Part shown: piece by piece, positions 18,055-28,074 of the stretch | Position numbering within the stretch: the first letter of the stretch is position 1 | How the letters are laid out: the number at the start of each line of letters is the position of its first letter | Source of the DNA: Cardiocondyla obscurior | Taxonomy: Eukaryota; Arthropoda; Insecta; Hymenoptera; Formicidae | Length of the DNA stretch: 64,000 nt | Assembly: GCF_019399895.1 (NCBI RefSeq) | Contig: NC_091882.1 | Coordinates: forward strand, 4,402,001-4,466,000 | Reading direction: 5' to 3' | The notes under the pieces: generated by a model | Told to the model about the DNA's origin: nothing | The model's database searches: none | What the model saw: the letters and a program-made list of their open reading frames with translations, nothing else | Made by a program: the position numbers and the translations under genes

Positions 18055-21000
18055 ATGGCTGGCATCGAAAGAGAAATAAAAAAACTAGTTATTCCTTCGG
18101 TCGAGGAGACTGACGCGGAAGGTTTCGATTCAAAACGTCTCCACATCTTTGATCCGTTAACGAAACGTACCTATCTCATTGACACAGGTGCTGATGTCTC
18201 GTTAATTCCGGCTGACGCGAATGTTAAAAGGCTTCCTCCCACTCAGAGATTTTTCGCGGTGAACAATTCGCACGTGGACATTTTCGGACAACTAACGTGT
18301 TCCTTAGGACTTTGTCTTCGCCGAAAATTTAGGTGGAACTTCTTTTTAGCAGATGTTCCTTATCCAATAATTGGTGCAGACTTTCTGCATTTTAATAAGA
18401 TAGTGGTGGATTTAGCTACTCACAAAATTACGGATACTATAACGGGCATATCGGTGAAAGGACCCGTCCGTCCGTCTTTTATTCTATCGGTCAGCAGTAT
18501 TTCTCCAGACACAAGGTGTGGCAACTTACTAAGACAATTTCCGGAGATTTGTGGTTCAAACAATTCAAACGTCGTAACAAATAGTGATGTTTTCCATTAC
18601 ATTACGACATCAGACCCTCCGGTCGCTCAAAGGTTTCGCAGACTTACGTCTGAGAAATTAAAAATTGCCAAGGAGGAGTTTAAGAAGTGGGTTGAAGCCG
18701 GTGTATGTCGACTGTCTTCTAGTCCGTGGGCAAGTCCTTTCCACATGGCACGCAAAAAAGATGGTTCGTGGGGCATCTGTGGTGACTATCGCGGCCTCAA
18801 TGCCGTTACTATTCCCGACAAGTATCCCACAGCTCATTTATGCGATTGTACCTCAAACCTTCAAGGGAAAAGTATATTTTCATCGTTAGATTTGCAACAG
18901 GCATTCAATCAAATTCCGGTTGCTAAATCCGACATTGAAAAAACGGCTATCATTACGCCGTTTGGTTTGTATGAATTTTTTTTTATGACGTTCAGTTTGA
19001 AAAATGCGAGTCAGACCTTCAGCGTTTCATCAATAGAGTTCTCGGTGATCTAGATTTTGTATTCATTTACATAGACGATATTCTGGTTGCATCGTCCTCC
19101 ATGGATGACCACGTAGAACATCTTAAAATAATCTTTAAACGATTAGGCGATCACCATTTAAGATTGAATGTGTATTAGCTGTAGAAGAGCTAGAATTTTT
19201 AGGATACGTGATAAATAAAAAAAGTATCTGTCCGTCGACATCCAAAGTAGAAACAATTTTATGTTTTCCGAAGCCAAAAAATATGTTAGAACTTCGCAGG
19301 TTTTTAGGGATCGTTAATTTCTATAGAAGGAACGTCCCTCATGCTGCGGAAACTCAGATTCCACTCAATTCTTTATTAAAAGATTCAAAAAAGAACGACA
19401 AGCGTCCTGTCGAGTGGACGGAGGAAACAGAATTAGCTTTCGAAAAGATCAAACAGGATCTTTCCTAAGCTGCTCTGCTGGTTCATCCTCGTACAAATGC
19501 GGAAATTAGACTAATCACAGATGCTTCCGATGTTGCAATTGGAGCGGTTATTGAACAGCTCACGGATGGTTCATGGGAACCTCTCGGTTTCTTTTCACGG
19601 AAACTTTCGTCTTCGCAAAGAAATTATTCTGCTTATGATAGGGAATTGACCGCTATTTTTGAAGCCGTCAAATTTTTCTCGCATTTTCTAGAAGGCACAG
19701 ATTTTAAGATTTTAACGGATCACAAACCGTTAACGTATGCATTCTTGCGACAGCCCAAAAATGCATCTCCTCGTCAAATTCGCCAATTATCGTTTATTAT
19801 TCAATTTACGTCAAGGGTAGAGCACATTTCTGGCTCTGATAATTTTGTTGCAGACTCTCTTTCGCGCATTGAGGCAATTCGTTTGCCTACACAGTTTAAT
19901 TTAATGGAACTTTCGTCTGCTCAGACTGGTGATGAGGAGCTAAAAGAAATACTCAATTCAAAGGATTTGTCGCTTAAGCTGAAAAAGCTTACGTATGGCC
20001 CTTCGCATTCTCCTATTTATTGTGAAGTGTCCGACGAATCAATTCGTCCATATATCCCATCTGGATTACGAAAATCGATATTTGAGTTCTATCACAACTC
20101 TGCGCACACGGGTGCAAAAGTCACGGATAGAATTGTCAGACAGCAATGTGTTTGGTCCAAAATGCATAACGATATTTCGCGTTGGTGCAAACAATGTCTA
20201 CCTTGCTAGAAGTCTAAAGTTTTGCGACATGTAAAATGTATTCCGGAAAAAATCGTGGTACCGAATGGCAGATTTGAACACATTCACATGGACATTGTTG
20301 GCCCTCTTCCGAATAGAAATGATTATCAATACATTTTGACCATAATAGACCGGTTCTCCAGGTGGATAGAAGCAGTTCCGCTAAAAGAGACCTCAGCGCA
20401 AGCGGTTGCGCGTGCATTTCATGACACTTGGGTAACGCGGTACGGTGCTCCCAAGCTGATCACTACAGACCAGGGTTCAAATTTCGAATCGCAGTTCTTT
20501 ACGGCATATTAGATAGATATCGCTAATTGGGTGCGAACGGATACGCACCACGGCGTATCACCCCGCTTCGAACGGATTAATTGAAAGGTGGCACAGAACT
20601 TTTAAAGTCGCGCTTATGTGCCATAATGATGAAGACTGGACTCGGTCCCTCTCCACTGTGCTTTTGGGATTGCGTACTGCTGTTCGGGCTGATACCGACG
20701 CAGCGCCAGTTGAATTTATATTCGGGACTTCAGTTAGAATTCCGGGTGAATTTTTCCTGCCAGATGATTTTGCTCCCGATCCCAATTATTTCATAGATGA
20801 ATACCGTACATTCATGCGTAAGATAAGACCGGTTACTTCGGTTCACAATAATCGTAAGCGTGCGTTTATTTTTAAGGACCTAGATACATGCAAACAAGTA
20901 TTTGTACGCAATTGCGCGAAAAAGGCTCTGGAACGTCCGTATTCAGGACCGTTTACGGTATTGGAAAGAGTTTCGGATAGAATTTTCAAAATATTAAATA

Positions 21001-21167
21001 AAAAAGGTCAACCGCAGGATGTAACTATAGAATTGTTGAAATCAGCATATACTGTTGCTGATAACATTGAAGTATCTGATCAGAGTGGTCAGCTCGCTTC
21101 TCAAGCTCAACCCTTAAAAACTTATTCGCGCAAATGCGTAAAATTCGCAACTGATGTAAAAAATTAG
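18055..21167 (+). pseudogene. Ty3/Gypsy pol (protease, RT, RNase H, integrase), CsRn1-like, broken
   Basis: Aspartic protease LIDTGADVSLIPA comes first, then RT with WGICGDYRGLNAVTIPDKYP, FSSLDLQQAFNQI and a damaged catalytic box read in another frame (FVFIYIDDILVA near 19055). Next are the connection (LRRFLGIVNFYRR), RNase H (LITDASDVAIGAVIEQ near 19510, ILTDHKPLTYAF) and integrase (HMDIVGPLP and TTDQGSNFESQF for two Asp). The frame is broken near 19040, 19170, 19465, 20208 and 20510, so it is inactive. Gene order and the protease and RT sequences fit the CsRn1/Kabuki group, from memory. Confidence 0.87.
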
Positions 21168-21345
21168 TTATAATAAGTTATACCATTGTGGTGCGAAGAA
21201 TATTATTAGCGAAACTACATGTATTTATCCGTTATAATGCTAACTCAAGTCTTATTAGTTTAAACCAAAATGTAAAACATTCTATATTGCGAATTCAAAA
21301 ATGTCTCGTGTCACACTCTCCCTATTGGACGTTGACACTCGGGGG

Positions 21346-21570
21346 GGAGTGTGTGGGGATTCTGCAGGATCAGAGCTTTTAGATTTAAGTAGTAGGCAGC
21401 CCTGTTTCCCCCTCTTAGCTAGCGATCGCAGAGAGACTTGTTCGTACAAGTACGTTACGTTGCTGAGACACGAGCAGTACAGAGAAGCCAGTATTCAGTC
21501 ATATTAATTAAAGAATATTGAATTACAATCAGTGTGTGCAATCCTTAATTTACTCAAATAACCTCTGGCG
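21346..21570 (+). repeat. Candidate 3' LTR of the Gypsy element
   Basis: A polypurine tract (cggggggga) ends at about 21346 and is followed by tgtgtggggattctgcagg. The segment carries attaaagaat, possibly a polyadenylation signal, and its right border is unclear. It does not resemble 15440-15707. Confidence 0.45.
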
Positions 21571-21805
21571 GTAGTGTGGGTCCGTGCAGAGATTGAAACG
21601 ACCATTATCAAGGAGACGGTAGAAAGTCATTTCCCGCGGAGAGACCATTGGTCATCCCCACACGCGCGACCCCCGCGAAGTGACACCTGCGAGGGCTCGC
21701 GACCGACTGACCCCGCGCTTTCCCCCTCCATGCCCTCACGAGCGAATATAAGTATTAGAACAAAATACCCTTTGTCCCGCCTGCACCCCTCACCTACACT
21801 TTTAA

Positions 21806-21816
21806 GGTATAAAAGG
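21806..21816 (+). promoter_or_regulatory. TATA box of the 21.6-23.1 kb LTR-like unit
   Basis: ggtataaaagggccc is followed about 30 bases later by caattcacttcc, an initiator-like sequence. Confidence 0.55.
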
Positions 21817-22203
21817 GCCCAAATTTTAGCAACAATTCACTTCCGTTCCTCTTGCCAGAGTGAGAACTATCATAGAAGCGCTATCCAAAGCGATCATGGA
21901 GGGATCACAAAGGTAAGAATTCCAATACCATTATTTCCTTCTAATCATTATTTTTCTGCGCGCTACCCAAGGCGTCTCGCGGAAAAATCCTTCCCTCGAA
22001 AGCGCGTTAACCAAAGCGAAGCATCGAGTCTCTCTTCCTATTCCGCTCCCCTGCCAACGGAGCAAACCTATCCTCGTTCCTGCGCGTCTACTCCAGGCGT
22101 TAAGCGGAACAATCCTACCCCAAGCCCTGCACGCTCCGTAGAGCGAAACGCGGGTACTCTTCCTAGAAAATTCCGAATCGCGACTAACGAATTATTGTAA
22201 TAT

Positions 22204-22530
22204 TTAAATCCGAACGAATTTAACACGATTATAAATCCCAAGCAAATTTATCGCGATTATTTAAAACCGATTCTCCGATTGTAAAATCCAAGCGAATCTA
22301 TCGCGATTATTTAAAACCGATTCTCCGATTGTAAAATCCAAGCGAATCCATCGCGATTATTTAAAAACCGATTCTTTAATTGTAAATCCGAACAAATTCA
22401 ACGCGATTGTAAAACCCAAGCAAATTCATTGCGATTATAAAACCCGAGCGAATTCAACGCAATTGTAAAACCCAAGCGAATTTAACGCAATTGTAAAACA
22501 CGAGCGAATCCGACACGATTATTAAATGCC
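22204..22530. repeat. Minisatellite with 25-bp half units and near-identical 50-bp copies
   Basis: The unit aaaccgattctccgattgtaaaatccaagcgaatctatcgcgattattt is repeated almost identically twice. Around it are further diverged 25-bp units of the form aaancccaagcgaatttaacgcgattgt. It lies between the predicted donor and acceptor of the LTR-like unit. Confidence 0.9.
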
Positions 22531-22597
22531 GATAATATAAAATCACTATTGTAATTTCAATTCACAAATTTCAATATTGTATTTTAATTAATTAGTA

Positions 22598-22954
22598 GTG
22601 AAAAGGGGCGGACGTCAGGCTTTTTTTAAAAAATTACGCAGAAATTTCGAGGAAACGGGAATATTCGACCCCCGGGCGGCCGGAATTGAGGACCTTCCGA
22701 AACCCAAACCAACTCCCAGGATCTTCGGTATAGAGCCGCTCCCGCTAAAAATCGTAGTGAAAGAAGGGAAGCCGCCGGCACGGACTCCGAAGAAACCACC
22801 TCCTCCTCCGTCTCCAACTAAAAGAAAGCCAAAGCCTCCGTTGCAGACTAAAATAACTACTCACGAAAATTCAAAACCTCCTCCACCACCAAAGAATCTA
22901 GTTGGAGTAACAAAGCAGAGATCAGATATTCATTACCACCAAAAATCCCAATAG
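22598..22954 (+). CDS. Proline/lysine-rich frame of an LTR-like unit
   Basis: The frame opens at a GTG that probably lies inside an exon after the acceptor near 22590. It encodes KRGGRQAFFKKLRRNFEETG followed by IEDLPKPKPTPRIFG and long Pro/Lys blocks (ARTPKKPPPPPSPTKRK, KPPPPPKNLVGV). The upstream mini-exon MEGSQ joins in another phase, so there may be an indel at the T7 run near 22621. No domain is recognised. It is comparable in build to the other proline-rich LTR frames. Confidence 0.45.
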   Translation: MKRGGRQAFFKKLRRNFEETGIFDPRAAGIEDLPKPKPTPRIFGIEPLPLKIVVKEGKPPARTPKKPPPPPSPTKRKPKPPLQTKITTHENSKPPPPPKNLVGVTKQRSDIHYHQKSQ

Positions 22955-23080
22955 CTCCTAAATTTGTAAAATTTAATTTAACATCTTAAATAAATACTGA
23001 ATATATTTTTATTTTGACTTAAAATCCATTTTTTTTATTCCATCCTCAATCAATCGAAAGAAAAATACTCGGACGTAACA

Positions 23081-23330
23081 ATATTTACAATCTGTTTATT
23101 TTACCCTATCCCGCGGAACCTCAAAGAACGGACCCCGTGCACCGGCTGCGATGTAACATATGTTATGTTTATATGTTATGTATTATGTTATGTTTGCTGT
23201 TTACGGTTATATAAAAAAGAGAAATGTATAGGAAGTTTATGAAGAAACAAAATTCCCGGTGTACCTCTTATAAGAAATAAACACCTTTTATTAAATAAAT
23301 AAAATATTATAATTAAAGTTAATAACTAAT
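23081..23330 (+). repeat. LTR end fragment and LINE 3'-end fragment
   Basis: Bases 23124-23152 (acggaccccgtgcaccggctgcgatgtaaca) resemble the end of the LTR at 38763-39189. Bases 23245-23300 (attcccggtgtacctcttataagaaataaacacctt) match the 3' end of the minus-strand LINE at 44457-49571 but in plus orientation, followed by an AT tail. Both are short remnants. Between them are repeats of atgttatgtt. Confidence 0.6.
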
Positions 23331-23442
23331 AACGATTAGAAAAAATATTACGGCTAGATGTGTGACTTTACGCAAAATAAAAATAAAAATTAAAGCCAAA
23401 TGTATGATTTTAAGCAAAATAAAGACAAAAATTAAAGCAAAA

Positions 23443-23982
23443 TTATTTAGCTTCATCAGATGTGCATTGATCATAATTTAAATTTTGTGCATTATGCAGT
23501 TCTAAATGCCTACTATCAATTTCAAAATTTATGCAATTAGTACCTTCCGCTTGAAAACTTGACCGAACAACACAAAGAGCGGAAAGAATACCATTTGCTA
23601 ACCGATTTCGGTTTTTAAATTTAATGTCGCTAACCATACAAAAAATTCGTTTGGCCTTGACATTAGAATAAGGAAAAAAAAGAACTATTTTTACTAACTG
23701 CTTTAAATTTAGAAAAATCTTTTCTTCGTTAAAATCTGTATGTATTAATATTTTATTCTTTATTATATCTAATTTTAAAGATTCTAATTCTCGTTTTTCT
23801 TCGATATCAAAAATGGAAAGTAGAATTCTCCATTCAAAAGCTAATTTTGTGACATCAATCAAGAGGCACGGTAGTGCCTCGCGCCAAGTATAGGCGCAGT
23901 GAGGCACTGCCGTGCCTTTTATACGCGAGACGACGTTTTGAAAAATCCGTAGATTACCGGATCTCAATAACGGCTCAATCAA
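23443..23982 (-). pseudogene. hAT-family transposase C-terminal remnant
   Basis: The frame contains FLNLKQLVKIVLFFPYSNVKAKRIFCMVSDIKFKNRNRLANGIL-like sequence, which aligns by pattern with the hAT dimerisation domain (the usual motif is a Pro-x-Ser-Asn segment, then ERxFS, then K-x-x-x-R-N-R-L). The terminal 50 residues follow the usual family end. Upstream, an imperfect hairpin insertion adds foreign codons around 23864-23920. Only about 150 residues of a normal 600-residue enzyme remain, so it is a fossil. Confidence 0.65.
23864..23920. repeat. Hairpin within the hAT remnant
   Basis: aggcacggtagtgcctcgcgcc and ggcgcagtgaggcactgccgtgcc pair as a strong stem around a short aagtata loop. The loop sequence gcgccaagtata recurs at about 24467. 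Confidence 0.8.
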
Positions 23983-25384
23983 TCGCTTTCTTAATAGGCT
24001 TATTGTATAGATTAGGGTCGACTTATATAATAAAAGTGTTTTTATTATTTCGCTGCGTTGTCTATAAATAAAAATATCGCGATGTTAATTTTGGTTACAA
24101 AAGTAAAATTATTTAAGAATCTCCGTCGTCATTTTTACGTCTCGAAAAATGTTCCTTTCGTTTTCGCGTCGCTTGATGGCGCAGATAGATTTATCGACTA
24201 TATTATTATCGACTCTGGTGATAGTTATGACATATATATTAACCTAAAATATTATGTCATTTCAAAAAGGGAGGCGTGTGGTGTGTTATTATTTTCGCAC
24301 CGCTAGATGATATTTGATTTATCGACTGTATAGATATCGATCTTTGCAAAAAAATTTGTTTAAACAATTAAAATTACTTCTTTCCGGTTAAATATTACAA
24401 CTACAAAATAAATAAAATCCCCTCAAGATTACCTTTTTTTAAGAAAAAAGTATAAAAAAGCGCCAAGTATAAGCGCGAGAAATTAAAATAACTACAAAAT
24501 GAATAAAATTACCCTCAAAATTAGATCCCCCCAAAAAAACAAAATGTTTACTGTAACATTGAATACTCTCTATTAAAGTTATGAGATCAAATAATTGCGC
24601 CAAGAACCTAAAGAATCTAGAAAATTTTAAACAATACAAACCAAATGTAAAGCCGTACAAAAATAGACCTTTTGTCCCGATGATATAACGTGGTAATGTA
24701 AAGAAAGAAAAAACAAAAAATCTTGGCGCTGCAAAATCAAATCTGATGCGTAGTGTTACGTCTGGAGTCGTTTCTTGTATGGTCGTTCTTTCAGTAAGCA
24801 CAGTTTTAATAACTCTGACCGGAAGCTAAGGTCCACGTGCACGGAAACGATTAGTCAGCGAAGGCGTCAGCAATCAAAAAATTGGGGGAAAAAAATGTAT
24901 TCCCATACCCCGTGAGATAACCCGTACGGTAGCCGGAAACGTACAGCTTATTTCGACTAATAATACAGTCGTAAAACCTAAATTGGTCTTACCATGATAT
25001 CGCTTTGAATAGTACGGTTTTGACTAATCAACGAAAAGTCGTAAAACAAGACAAAAGCTCCCGCAGCCGTTGACACTTAGAAAAGCCCCACTGGATAGTA
25101 AGGATACGAACACTATGACCTCCGTTTTCAATTTTATTACCTAGATAAAATAGAGACGCCGACTCTATAATAGGAAATATTAAGATGTACGATGGGCAGA
25201 TGCGCCGAAACAAACAAGCGTTTCGCAACGATCATCAAAGGAAATAATATGTATAATCGTGCCTGGCAACAGCTAAGGAGCTTCAAGGCAATCGGTGTAA
25301 TAAAAACTCCGAAGGATGACTCAGAATTGGAGCATAATCAGGAAATAGGGAGATGAGACAATACTCCCACCCTTCAACTTTCCT

Positions 25385-25394
25385 GCTATATAAG
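25385..25394 (+). promoter_or_regulatory. TATA box of the 24.75-26.87 kb unit
   Basis: gctatataaggcc lies about 635 bases into the unit and 300 bases before the main frame. Confidence 0.6.
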
Positions 25395-25455
25395 GCCCGC
25401 GATTTTAGGGCGAAGACACTACCGAATTAAGACCCAACGTATACATATCGTTACC

Positions 25456-26439
25456 CTGCCCGATTTCCTCGCAAACAAACAAGTGGCCCATGCAGAACGT
25501 CTAGATCAAAGACTCGACGCCCTCACCAACCTATTCAAACCGAAAATACGAAGCCATTGTCAAGCCTACGCCGCTCACTCCAGAGGAAGCCGCAACAAAG
25601 ACCGCTAGACTGCAACTTGCAACCAGCAGAAGTGAGTTGAAGATTAGATCATAAAAATCGGAACATTTAACAAACCGTAAATTATAGTGCCGTATCCCAT
25701 GAATCTGACGCGACAGCAAACCGCTGAGATCCTGCGACCTCCTCCATCCGGGACATCAGCACATCTTAATTCAACCCCTTCGCGTCTATTAACAAATTCT
25801 ATCACTTATACAACACCAGATATTACTCAATCGGCATCCCAATGTAAATCTGTTCCCCTACTTTCTTAATCTAGCGAAAGAACGCTAATTTATCCTCAGT
25901 TTGAAATAGATTCGCATCTATTCCCTTCGAAATCCCAACCTCCTTCAAAGCCCGAAACATACCATCCGTTCTCCGATTTAGATTTTCCTACTTCAATATC
26001 CCGTCCACGTACCGTTATTTCTTACCCTGAAGAAAACTCCACTTCCTACCCTCCGGACAATAATCCACCTACTTCCCGTTTTTGCAAATCTGAAAACTAC
26101 CAATATCCCTCCCACCGAAAATTTTACAATTGCGAATATCATTTACCACGCTGTGGCTATCACATGTGTGGTTATCAAAGCGCAAGGGATTCCAAATTTC
26201 GTCCATCAATTCCTTGCTCGCCATGCTCATTTTCAATCGAGCAGCCTGAAAAAAATTGTCTTTGGCCAGGCTCTTACCATTTTCATTATAACAGAGCAGA
26301 GATAACCAATTGTCCCTTCAGGTCAACGCATCCTCCGCCCTTCTTTCCTAGAACTTCCCATTATTCCCATTTTACCCCGCCCTGTCGACGCTCTCGCGCA
26401 CACTGCCATTCACACATTCATCAAGAGAACCATATGTAA
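25456..26439 (+). pseudogene. Spliced Pro/His/Cys-rich gene inside the LTR, damaged
   Basis: A first exon (about 25456-25630) reads TLPDFLANKQVAHAERLD and a coil, with one frameshift near 25563 and no surviving ATG. A donor gtgagttgaag follows AACCAGCAGAA near 25631, and the acceptor accgtaaattatag ends at 25687. Exon 2 begins with PYPMNLTRQQTAEILRPPP and runs to 26439 with one in-frame TAA at about 25867. It is rich in Pro, Ser, Tyr, His and Cys (HLPRCGYHMCGYQ, IPCSPCSF). No known domain is recognised. The long open region despite its composition argues it was a protein. Confidence 0.45.
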
Positions 26440-26904
26440 AGATACTCATATACCGAAAAATTGTACACCCGCGAACATTCACAATCACTTGCAATAATTA
26501 ATTTAAAACAAAGGACGAATTTAATTGTAACAATTATCTAAACAATAGTTACCGTGAAATTGTAAAACCGTTTTAATAAACCAATATTATTTTTTCAACA
26601 CCATCATGCTCTGGTTTTTATTCGCTTAAGACTAGCGCGGCCCTGTCCCTATAAATAAGATTAAATTCTTTTATTAAAAAGGGGCCATAGGCCGCACGCG
26701 TTTCGAAAGGAGTGTCATAGCGCCTATTAAAGGCGTTGACCCCCGACTCGAAACCTCAGCTCGTGCGCCTCCGCCGCAGCGGTACCGTCCCTTTTTTTAG
26801 CAGCGAATAAAAGATTTTGCCCCGTTGCATTGTTAGCTTTCCGATTTCCAGCTTTCGGACGTAACAGTAGCATAACGCAAAAAACAAAATTATAATTTGA
26901 GATT

Positions 26905-27483
26905 TTAAAGATTTTGATAAAGAGGTTGATCGGGAAAGTCTATTTCTGGGAGAGTGATGGATTCATCCTCGCCCAGAGAATCGGTTTCCTCGGATTCAAA
27001 AGGAAAAGGAAGCGGTGTGAGAGGAGAGAAACAAGCGCGAAATTTACCTCCGGCAAACCGTGATTCGGAGATGAGGGACGAATCTGGGGAGTAAGACGGA
27101 GGGGGCGTATATATATAATTCCGTAATAATTCCGTGGGGCGGAATTGTTTCGTTCTCGGCTCCGTGGACTGACTCGAGATATCCAAGATGTTGTCGGAAT
27201 TTTGTCGGATGTTATCTATGCAGTCGTTGGAAGATTCCTCTGGAGGGAAATAGCCGAATAGCGGCTCCGGGTCTCCATGGATGGGCGGCGGTGGCGGAGC
27301 GCCCGGACGTGGGGACCACGGTCTCTCCTCGTGACGTGGAGAAGTCACGAATACCTCCTCGCTTGGCACCGCCGCGACCAAGTATTGCAAGAAGAAACGA
27401 TGTACGAGCTCCCTCAAGTTTTTTATTTGCTTATTTCGCCGCGCCCGGCTCTTCTTTAAAATTTTCTTGTTAGATGATTCCAC
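26905..27483 (-). CDS. Proline-rich protein with PPxY motif encoded in the errantivirus-type LTR
   Basis: This ATG-started 192-aa frame has a basic N-terminal helix (KKILKKSRARRNKQIKNLREL), a proline block (PGAPPPPPIHGDPEP) and an acidic C-terminus (SEETDSLGEDESITLPEIDF). IYTPPPSYSPDSS contains a PPxY motif, the type that recruits NEDD4-like ubiquitin ligases in retroviral late domains. A TATA box lies at 28063-28074 and a donor gtaagtctcc near 27924 follows a short coding-like exon (VEDADKKHLEDLRK), so the mRNA is probably spliced. No domain is recognised. The frame is intact in a broken LTR. Confidence 0.55.
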   Translation of the reverse strand: MESSNKKILKKSRARRNKQIKNLRELVHRFFLQYLVAAVPSEEVFVTSPRHEERPWSPRPGAPPPPPIHGDPEPLFGYFPPEESSNDCIDNIRQNSDNILDISSQSTEPRTKQFRPTELLRNYIYTPPPSYSPDSSLISESRFAGGKFRACFSPLTPLPFPFESEETDSLGEDESITLPEIDFPDQPLYQNL

Positions 27484-28062
27484 TAAAAATTTATAATTTA
27501 ATTTTAATTTTTATTGAACAAGATTTTGAGAATTTAACAAAGAAAGGGTCGAACGAGACTCGTCACCGACGATTTCCAAAGCTTTCGACTCGCCCATTAA
27601 TGAATCTCCGCGGTTCATCTTAGGCGAAGGTTGCTTACCTTTTTCTTAAGCCGTAGATAGTCGCCAAACTTCCAGCAACATTTCGCTGCGTGAACCACAG
27701 TAAGTCGCTGGTTATTCGACGGCGTATTTCGGCCGATATTCGGAAGCAGTTTTCCTCACACATTAGATTTACCACGAAGTCCAAAGGACAGAAACAAATT
27801 TCTGAAACTCCGACTCGGACATTCCCTTCCCTCTTTAATTGAAATTATAAAAAGAACACTTGAATTAAATAAAACATTTAATGGAATCGATTTTCGCGGG
27901 AATACATAGTTGATCGTGGAGACTTACTTTTTCGGAGATCTTCTAGATGCTTCTTGTCTGCGTCTTCAACAATCTTGCACAAACAGGCACTCGCGATAAT
28001 TTTAACGTAACGTATGCGGTGGATATCTGGTAGGCAAGAGAGCGTGCTCCGCCGAAACACAA

Positions 28063-28074
28063 GATTTTATAAGC
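28063..28074 (-). promoter_or_regulatory. TATA box of the minus-strand long LTR
   Basis: Minus-strand cttataaaatcttgtg is conserved at 63565-63574 in the plus-strand sister LTR. Confidence 0.65.

Larger units (their letters stand above)
15796..18079 (+). pseudogene. Ty3/Gypsy gag, interrupted by a 1.1-kb insertion
   Basis: The frame starts MDKNMIPSKPKEIDL with a heptad coil (EENAKLAAELNVIKEALNKE) and meets an in-frame TAA near 15970. It resumes (VSIPPRVISTPAVPKLAMF, SDPKLWFKIAE) as a typical CsRn1-like gag capsid until 16387. After the insertion it continues from about 17535 (YKPTQILIYLRALNARINN) to the C-terminus with a CWAHSRFPNDARSC zinc-knuckle-like motif. It would have formed the particle shell. 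It overlaps pol slightly, as usual in this clade. Confidence 0.8.
21573..23080 (+). mobile_element. LTR-like unit with promoter, intron minisatellite and proline-rich frame
   Basis: The right end CTCGGACGTAACA is typical of an LTR terminus and matches the end of the 24754-26866 unit. The left end is uncertain; TGTGGGTCCG at 21573 is the best candidate. Inside are a TATA box (21806-21816), a short ATG exon (MEGSQ) ending at gtaagaattcc near 21910, a 25/50-bp minisatellite, an acceptor-like ttaattaattag and a proline-rich frame. AATAAA near 22990 would give polyadenylation. Confidence 0.5.
24754..26866 (+). mobile_element. Complete 2.1-kb solo-LTR-like insertion with 4-bp target duplication
   Basis: The unit begins TGTTACGTCTGG and ends TTCGGACGTAACA and is flanked on both sides by GTAG. 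It contains 630 bases of upstream region, a TATA box, a first coding-like exon, a GT-AG intron, a long Pro/His/Tyr/Cys-rich frame and AATAAA signals near 26575 and 26805. It lacks any gag or pol. It is inserted in the minus-strand LTR described next. Confidence 0.8.

Noticed and set aside
22204..22530. Regular repeats resembling a CRISPR array
   Set aside because: Units are contiguous, diverged and without unique spacers, in eukaryotic DNA; it is a minisatellite.
24439..24801. 120-codon minus frame with aromatic residues
   Set aside because: Crosses the precise end of the 24754 insertion, so it cannot be one gene; probably LTR sequence.
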